Of a stretch of 55,215 nt of DNA, positions 50,237 to 55,215 are shown in pieces. The translations under genes were made by a program, and so were the position numbers. Source of the DNA: CAVSWN01 sp046728115 (lineage in GTDB: Bacteria; Acidobacteriota; Vicinamibacteria; Vicinamibacterales; CAVVIG01); contig JBKPDW010000110.1 in NCBI GenBank assembly GCA_046728115.1, forward strand, positions 1 through 55,215. Direction: 5' to 3'. Position 1 is the stretch's first letter. Every line of letters begins with the position of its first letter. The notes beneath the pieces are model-generated. The model saw only the letters and a list, made by a program, of their open reading frames with translations. It ran no database searches and was not told the DNA's origin.

Positions 50237-50255
50237 GTCCGGGTTGCAGCCGGAC
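50237..50255 (+). other. Hairpin between slipin and microprotein genes
   Basis: GTCCGG (50237-50242) pairs with CCGGAC (50250-50255). It starts two bases after the slipin stop and might set the relative level of the two genes. Confidence 0.35.
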
Positions 50256-50289
50256 CGAAATCGGAACCGGGCGCAATCGGAGGTGCACC

Positions 50290-50394
50290 ATGCCTACGAA
50301 CACCGTCGATCGTTCTCCACAAGTCATCTGGTTCTGGCTGGCCATCGTCGGCATCATCCTGATGCTCGTCGGCTGGTATCGCTGGGCGTTCTGA
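50290..50394 (+). CDS. 34-residue membrane microprotein
   Basis: Short frame from the ATG at 50290 with a strong ribosome site (GGAGGT at 50279-50284). The product is MPTNTVDRSPQVIWFWLAI followed by VGIILMLVGWYRWAF: one membrane helix with a polar N terminus and an aromatic/arginine C terminus. It is 54 bases after the slipin stop and is followed by a perfect hairpin. Nothing like it is known to me, but the ribosome site, helix and position make it a credible gene, perhaps a slipin partner. Confidence 0.6.
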   Translation: MPTNTVDRSPQVIWFWLAIVGIILMLVGWYRWAF

Positions 50395-50421
50395 GCCACG
50401 CGACCTGCCGCGCCGTGGCTC
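50393..50421 (+). terminator. Hairpin after the microprotein
   Basis: GAGCCACG (50393-50400) pairs perfectly with CGTGGCTC (50414-50421) across the microprotein stop. No T-run, so it may stabilise the 3' end instead of terminating. Confidence 0.4.
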
Positions 50422-50451
50422 GCGCGGTGCGCGCACGAGCGAGGGCGGGTG

Positions 50452-50481
50452 TGAACCTTTCGGCCCGCCGCGCGTAATAAT
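50452..50481 (+). promoter_or_regulatory. Promoter for the large ABC permease
   Basis: TAATAAT (50475-50481) is a good -10; TGAACC (50452-50457) is a weak -35 at 17 bases. The start would fall inside the palindrome that follows. Confidence 0.4.
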
Positions 50482-50512
50482 CCCGGAAAAGGGGCCCGTA
50501 CCCTTTGCCGGG
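50482..50512. repeat. REP-like palindrome before the ABC permease
   Basis: CCCGGAAAAGGG (50482-50493) and CCCTTTGCCGGG (50501-50512) are inverted with one mismatch around GCCCGTA. It occupies the 5' leader and ends seven bases before the ATG at 50519. Its style resembles REP elements of the AAAGGGG...CCCCTTT kind. Confidence 0.55.
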
Positions 50513-50518
50513 GGTTCC

Positions 50519-52984
50519 ATGCTCGATTGCTGGTTTCAGGACTTTCGCTACGCTGCTCGACTGCTGCGCCGCAACCCAGTCTTCGCTCTGACGGCGGCCC
50601 TGTCACTGGCCATCGGCATCGGCGCGAACACCACGATCTTCACGGTCGCGAATGCGCTGCTGTTCAAACCTCCCCCGGGCGTAGTCGACGCCTCCCGTCT
50701 GGTGGACGTCGGGCGATCGCAGGACGGACAAGGCTTCGACAACAGCTCGTATCCCAACTACCTCGACATCCGGTCGCGCAACACCGTCTTCGACGGCATC
50801 TATGCCGCTCGGTTCGGTGGGGAGCCCATGAGCCTGGGCGGGCCCGACGGTGCCGACCGGATCTACGGCAACCTCGTGACGGCGAATTACTTCAGCGTCC
50901 TGGGAACACGCCCCGCGGTTGGGCGGTTCTTCTCGACAAGCGATGGCGAGCAGCCGGGGAGTACGCCGCTCGTCGTGCTGAGTCATGCGTTCTGGATTCG
51001 TCGCTTCGCCGGCGATCCGTCGGTCGTCGGCCGGCAGCTTGTGTTGAATGGGCGGCCGTTCTCGATCGTTGGTGTCGCGCCAGAGGGATTCCACGGTACG
51101 ACGGTGCTGACGTCGGACATCTGGGTACCGCTGACGATGGTGGCCGAGGTGATGCCTCGACAGTCCGGGTCCATACTTACCAGTCGCCCTTCGGTCTGGC
51201 TGGTAATGGGGGCACGCCTCAAGCCGGGCGTGATGGTGCCACAGGCCCAGGCGGAGCTGGCCACCATCGGCCGCGCGCTCGAGCAGGAATTTCCCGACGA
51301 CAACCGGGGAAAAGGCCTCCGCGTCGTTCCACAGTCGCCGATTCCCGGCAACGGCGCCCCTGTGGCAGCGTTCTTGTCGATCCTGATGGGCATCGTCATG
51401 CTGGTGTTGGCGATTGCCTGCGCGAACATCGCCGGCGTGCTATTGGCCCGGGCAACGGCACGGCGCCGCGAAATCGCGGTGCGCATCGCAATCGGTGCAG
51501 GCCGCGCGCGTCTGGTCCGCCTGATGCTCGTCGAGACGTTGTTGCTGTTTCTCATCGGCGCCGCCATTGGCCTGGCGCTGGCGCGGGCGATGACGACGCT
51601 GCTCGTAGCGTTGCTGCCGGCGCTGCCCCTTCCGGTCGACATGTCGCTGCCGCTCGACGCGCGCGGCGTATCCTTTACTGTCGGCCTGACGCTGATCGCG
51701 GCACTGCTGGCGGGCCTCGCTCCCGCGTTGACTAGCTCGAGGGCCGACGTTATTCCCGCGCTCAAAGCCGATGTGCAAGGCGGGCCGGAGCGCCAACGAC
51801 TGCGCAGTGCCTTTGTCGTGGCGCAGGTGACCTTCGGCATCGTCCTGGTCGTGGGCGCCGGGTTGTTCGCGCGCGCGATGCAGCACGCGGCGCAGATCGA
51901 TCCGGGCTTCGATCCGCACGGTGTCGAGCTTGCGTCGCTCGATTTCGCGCTCGCCGGCTACACCGAGGCAAGCGGCCGGCTTTTCGCCAACCAACTGGTC
52001 GAGCGCGTACGCGCGCTGCCGGATGTGCGATCGGCCGCGCTCGCTGCCATCGTGCCGCTCGGACTAGGCGGCCTGGGACTCGGCGGGCTCAGCGTGCCTG
52101 GTGTGCCGCCGCCGCCGGGGCGGCGGTTCTTCTCCGCCGACTGGAACGTCGTCACGCCCGGCTACTTCGAGACGATGAAGACCGCGCTGACCGCAGGCCG
52201 GGATTTCATCGCCGCGGATCGCGCTGACTCGCCCTCAGTCGTCATCGTCAACGAGACCGCGGCGCGGCAGTGGTGGCCGGGAGGAAGCGCGATCGGACAG
52301 ACCCTGCTGCGGCAGGACGGTCGGCCCGAGGCGCCGGATGCCATGCGTACGTTGACCGTCGTCGGCGTAGCGCGCGACGGCAAGTACCGCAGTCTGGCCG
52401 AGGATCCGCGCCTCTTCGTGTACGTGCCGCTCCAGCAGCAATACCTTTCTCAGATGACGATCGTCGCGCGATCGACGACCGACCGGCGGCTCGCGAGTCA
52501 GCTTCGCGCAGTGGTTCGGTCGTTGAATCCGAATCTGCCAATCCTGTCTGCGCAGACGCTCGACGAATACGCGAGGCTCGGCCTCGTCCCGCAGCAGGTG
52601 GCCGCGTCGGTCACTGGCAGTCTCGGCCTCGTCGGTCTGCTGCTCGCCGCGATTGGCGTATACGGTGTGACGGCGTACATGGTGACGAGCCGCACGCGCG
52701 AAATCGGGATTCGCGTCGCGCTCGGCGCGCAACCGCGTGACGTGATGCGCATGATCGTCGGTCACGGGCTGGTTCTGACGCTCGCTGGTGCCGCAATTGG
52801 GCTGTCGCTCGCGGCGGTGGCCGCCAGGTTGATTGCCTCGCTCCTGATCGGAGTGGCGCCGGTGGACTTCGTCACGTTCGCCAGCGCCACCGTGCTGTTC
52901 GTCGTGATTGGCGTCGGCGCGTGTCTCGTGCCGGCGCATCGCGCCCTGCGCGTCAACGCGATCGAAGCGCTGAGATGCGAGTAG
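50519..52984 (+). CDS. MacB/FtsX-type ABC permease (acidobacterial orphan permease type)
   Basis: Membrane protein of 821 residues with two MacB-like periplasmic domains and two FtsX membrane units. N-terminal FRYAARLLRRNPVFALTAALSLAIGIGANTTIF (in part NPVFALTAALSLAIGIGAN) is the hallmark of the large duplicated permeases expanded in Acidobacteriota. Helices are at about 21-41, 280-300, 335-365, 385-405, 440-460 and three near 700-815. TARRREIAVRIAIGAGRARLVR and SRTREIGIRVALGAQPRDVM are the coupling segments that contact an ATPase. No ATPase gene is adjacent, hence orphan. Its role is probably efflux or envelope remodelling. Confidence 0.88.
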   Translation: MLDCWFQDFRYAARLLRRNPVFALTAALSLAIGIGANTTIFTVANALLFKPPPGVVDASRLVDVGRSQDGQGFDNSSYPNYLDIRSRNTVFDGIYAARFGGEPMSLGGPDGADRIYGNLVTANYFSVLGTRPAVGRFFSTSDGEQPGSTPLVVLSHAFWIRRFAGDPSVVGRQLVLNGRPFSIVGVAPEGFHGTTVLTSDIWVPLTMVAEVMPRQSGSILTSRPSVWLVMGARLKPGVMVPQAQAELATIGRALEQEFPDDNRGKGLRVVPQSPIPGNGAPVAAFLSILMGIVMLVLAIACANIAGVLLARATARRREIAVRIAIGAGRARLVRLMLVETLLLFLIGAAIGLALARAMTTLLVALLPALPLPVDMSLPLDARGVSFTVGLTLIAALLAGLAPALTSSRADVIPALKADVQGGPERQRLRSAFVVAQVTFGIVLVVGAGLFARAMQHAAQIDPGFDPHGVELASLDFALAGYTEASGRLFANQLVERVRALPDVRSAALAAIVPLGLGGLGLGGLSVPGVPPPPGRRFFSADWNVVTPGYFETMKTALTAGRDFIAADRADSPSVVIVNETAARQWWPGGSAIGQTLLRQDGRPEAPDAMRTLTVVGVARDGKYRSLAEDPRLFVYVPLQQQYLSQMTIVARSTTDRRLASQLRAVVRSLNPNLPILSAQTLDEYARLGLVPQQVAASVTGSLGLVGLLLAAIGVYGVTAYMVTSRTREIGIRVALGAQPRDVMRMIVGHGLVLTLAGAAIGLSLAAVAARLIASLLIGVAPVDFVTFASATVLFVVIGVGACLVPAHRALRVNAIEALRCE

Positions 52985-53007
52985 GGAACGCTTCGGCTTC
53001 AGCGACG

Positions 53008-54999
53008 TTATCGCGCGATTCCCGCCGTTGTCGCACCTGGGCGTTTCACGACGGTCACCGTGATCTGCGACGGATACTGCTTCGAGTGATGCACGGCATT
53101 GTGCGCCACAATGCCCTTCGCCTCGTCGTAGTTGTTCCCGCCGGTGTTCAGGTTGCGGTCGAAACGCGGGAAATTGCTGCTTGACACCTCGATTCGCAAC
53201 CGGTGCCCCGCTTCGTAGTAGTTGCTCGTATTCAGCGGCTGCAGCGCGACCTTGTAGACCTTGCCGGACGCCATCCATACAACCGGCTTGTCGTACCCCT
53301 CGCGATAACGCATCCGCTGAATCGACTCGTCAAGGTTGTACGCGCGGCCATCGGGATAGACATCCAACACTTTCACCGTGAAATCGGTGTCCTTCGCATC
53401 CGACGAGACGTACAACGTCGGCGTGATCGGTCCGCTCACCTCGGTACCGTCCTTGAACGGCTCCGAGGTATAGACGAGGATGTCGTCGCGCGCTTCCATA
53501 CGGCGTTGATCGAAGGCGCCGGCCTGCACGGCGTTGCCCGTGCAGCAAACGTTGCCGCCGTAAGACAGCACAGGGTTCATCGGGTCGTAGGTGAATGCGT
53601 CCGGTTTGTCGGTCTCGGGCGCCGATGGGACAAGCGCACCGTCGCCGGACACCGAGTTCGCTTTGCTGCCGCTGGCCAGGTAGAACGTCAACGGCTGCGC
53701 GCCCGCCGGCGGCCACGTCTCTGACGTCTGCCACTTGTTGAGCCCCATCGTGTAGTACGTCACCTTTGCCAGCGTGTCGAGACGTGTGTTCTTCTCACCC
53801 TTCAGGAATCGATCGAAGAAGCCGTAGACGATCTCGTTGTAGTCGAGGCGCGCGTCGCCCATGCTGCGCTCGCCAACGATGGTGTTGGCCGTGGCGCGGG
53901 TGTAGGCGCAGTGTCCAACAGGTGCGATGACGGCCCATTGCTGAGCGGCGATTTCCGGCGAGGCGGTCTTTCGAACGTGGTTGTAGAGCTCGAGGTTGGG
54001 ACCGATCGACACGTCGTACCACGACATGAACCACAAGCCCGGCACGTTCAGCTTCATGTCGTCGTGGTACAGACCGCCGCGATACCACGCGGCATCGTTC
54101 GGTATCCGTTGAATCATTCGCCCGCCGGTTTCGACCGGCATCGCGTCGGCGAAAATGCCGTGTGGCGCATCGACCGCTTTCAGGATGTCCTGCTCCGGCA
54201 GGTGCCACAGCGCCTGCGACCAATCAATGGGCGGCAGATGCTGACCGAGGTCGAACGACTTCGACACGCGAATGAGATCGTCGCGCGACGTGTTGGCCGG
54301 CAGCATCGGCCGGACCTGATTCTGTTCGCCGTACAGCCAGGTGATGAACAGCATCTGAACCGCGCCGCCGCGATACCAGTTGCCTTGCTCGTAGTACGGG
54401 CCGACGCGTCCCACGCCGGCGCCGAATCCCTGGACGTTCATCGCTGCGTATCCGGGATGACCAAGCGCGGCGATCCCCATCTGGTACTCCGCGGTGGAAG
54501 AGCACCCGGTCGTCCCGACTTTGCCGTTCGACCACGGCTGCCTGGTCATCCAGTCGATCGCGTTGTACCCGTCGCTTCGCGGCGCGCCGAGAATGTCGTA
54601 GTTGCCCTCGGAGAAAAAGTGACCGCGCTCGTTTTGAAGGACGTACGCGTAGCCGCGTTTCACGGCCGCCAGCTGCGCGCTCATGTCGGCCGGGACACCG
54701 TTGTGCACGTCCCAGAAATTGAAATTGTACGGCGTCCGTACCCAGATGATCGGGACCTTGTTCGCCGGTCCGGCATTCTTCGGCCGATAGATGTCGGTCG
54801 CGAGCCTCACGCCGTCGGGCATCGGCATCATCACTTTGCGTTCGACGATCGCCAGCGACTGCAGCTCGTTTTCGATATCCCATCGCCGCGCCTTGTCCGC
54901 AGCCGACAGCCCGTTCTGCTGCTGCGCGCGGACCAAGGCTGTCGCCATGATCATCGACACGAGCCCGGCGATGACGACCCTGCGACCTGGCATGATCAT
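53008..54999 (-). CDS. CocE/S15-type X-Pro dipeptidyl peptidase or esterase
   Basis: Exported alpha/beta hydrolase, 663 residues, signal peptide 1-25 (VVIAGLVSMIMATALVRA). Core: MPMPDGVRLATDIYRP, RTPYNFNFWDVHNG, QNERGHFFSEG, and the nucleophile in GTTGCSSTAEYQ, where most relatives have GxSYxG. WFMSWYDVSIGPN and VIAPVGHCAYTRA hold the later catalytic residues. The C-terminal beta domain (ISGPITPTLYVSSDAKDTDFTVKVLDVYPDG in part, ASSDAKDTDF-like; ending FPRFDRNLNTGG) is the standard lectin-like domain. Ester, amide or X-Pro peptide substrates are all possible. Converges with the ABC permease; 23 bases lie between the stops. Confidence 0.88.
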   Translation of the reverse strand: MIMPGRRVVIAGLVSMIMATALVRAQQQNGLSAADKARRWDIENELQSLAIVERKVMMPMPDGVRLATDIYRPKNAGPANKVPIIWVRTPYNFNFWDVHNGVPADMSAQLAAVKRGYAYVLQNERGHFFSEGNYDILGAPRSDGYNAIDWMTRQPWSNGKVGTTGCSSTAEYQMGIAALGHPGYAAMNVQGFGAGVGRVGPYYEQGNWYRGGAVQMLFITWLYGEQNQVRPMLPANTSRDDLIRVSKSFDLGQHLPPIDWSQALWHLPEQDILKAVDAPHGIFADAMPVETGGRMIQRIPNDAAWYRGGLYHDDMKLNVPGLWFMSWYDVSIGPNLELYNHVRKTASPEIAAQQWAVIAPVGHCAYTRATANTIVGERSMGDARLDYNEIVYGFFDRFLKGEKNTRLDTLAKVTYYTMGLNKWQTSETWPPAGAQPLTFYLASGSKANSVSGDGALVPSAPETDKPDAFTYDPMNPVLSYGGNVCCTGNAVQAGAFDQRRMEARDDILVYTSEPFKDGTEVSGPITPTLYVSSDAKDTDFTVKVLDVYPDGRAYNLDESIQRMRYREGYDKPVVWMASGKVYKVALQPLNTSNYYEAGHRLRIEVSSSNFPRFDRNLNTGGNNYDEAKGIVAHNAVHHSKQYPSQITVTVVKRPGATTAGIAR

Positions 55000-55026
55000 G
55001 GTTGGATGATACCGCAGAAGATCGCG

Positions 55027-55215
55027 TCAGCTCGTCCTTCTGACGTACAGACTCGCCCCGCCCCCCTTCAGACAGAGGGGCATCGTCTTTCGAATGAAAT
55101 CTTCGAAAACCTTCTCAACGTAGGATGTGAAGAAAACGATTTCCCACGCGTTGTTGTAGGAGAGAAAAGCGCGAAGAAAGTAAACCTCGTTCCAGTACCG
55201 CCCTTCACGTAACCA
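55027..55215 (-). CDS. C-terminal end of an unidentified gene
   Basis: An open frame enters from the right edge and runs 62 codons to a TGA at 55027. The product is rich in aromatic residues (REGRYWNEVYFLRAFLSYNN, then EIVFFTSYVEKVFEDF) and ends GGGASLYVRRTS. Its third codon positions are less GC-rich than in neighbouring genes. It looks protein-like, but I do not recognise it and the fragment is too short to be sure. Confidence 0.35.
   Translation of the reverse strand, partial: WLREGRYWNEVYFLRAFLSYNNAWEIVFFTSYVEKVFEDFIRKTMPLCLKGGGASLYVRRTS

Noticed and set aside
53911..55212. Open frame of 433 codons on the plus strand opposite the CocE-type gene
   Set aside because: Composition is that of a reverse-strand shadow in GC-rich DNA; the minus-strand gene has signal peptide and hydrolase motifs.
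1..55215. tRNA, rRNA, insertion sequence or integrase genes
   Set aside because: None recognised on either strand; no transposase or integrase motifs were found among the frames.

Overview
The window is GC-rich, densely coded DNA from a Gram-negative bacterium; no gap between called genes exceeds 300 bases. The outer-membrane genes (TolC-like, OprP-like), a MacB/FtsX permease of the type expanded in Acidobacteriota, a Ser/Thr kinase with TPRs, S9 and S15-type hydrolases and paired amidohydrolases point to Acidobacteriota, possibly Vicinamibacteria. That placement is inference; no rRNA or other marker gene is present.

Layout. (1) 1-5848, plus strand: a drug-efflux ABC system (HlyD adaptor, two separate ATPases, TolC-like channel, two ABC-2 permeases). 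(2) 5908-7035, minus: a lone archaeal-type AAA ATPase. (3) 7135-13262, plus: a surface cluster of STAS-DUF4956 membrane protein, phospholipase D-like protein, OprP-like porin and two CotH kinases, with a decayed piece of a second porin before the second CotH. (4) 13357-24854, minus: an eight-gene glycoconjugate-type operon (GH-GT2-NHL fusion, ABC exporter, CgeB-like GT, GT4, PIG-L deacetylase, Trm112-like methyltransferase, thymidylate-kinase-like protein and a degenerate copy of it). (5) 24900-25691: a DUF4097-like adhesin-style protein. (6) 25738-32270, minus: a histidine operon, hisIGDCBHFA, preceded by a His-rich leader peptide and an intrinsic terminator, a classical attenuator. (7) 32306-35428: a MerR-type regulator with a Mop domain, divergent from modABC. 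(8) 35541-42060: MFS transporter, divergent M28-like peptidase, Ser/Thr kinase-TPR and a small protein. (9) 42065-48235, minus: S9 peptidase and two amidohydrolases. (10) 48377-52984, plus: small exported protein, GntR regulator, slipin, a 34-residue membrane microprotein and a large ABC permease. (11) 53008-55215, minus: an S15/CocE-type hydrolase and the end of one unidentified gene.

How the parts work together. The his genes, the DUF4097 gene and the glycoconjugate operon all run the same way with short spacers, so read-through from the his promoter is possible, although there are internal promoter-like sites. The glycoconjugate operon has everything needed to assemble, trim, methylate, phosphorylate and export a sugar product; that function is inferred from families only.

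Non-coding structure is the most unusual aspect. At least six spacers carry short degenerate tandem arrays with a seven-base unit, each with its own consensus, some arranged as inverted pairs; one sits inside the his attenuator. Several genes contain in-frame palindromic or tandem inserts (second ABC-2 permease, modC, the large amidohydrolase). Several promoters place the -10 element about 7-10 bases before the start codon, implying leaderless mRNAs.
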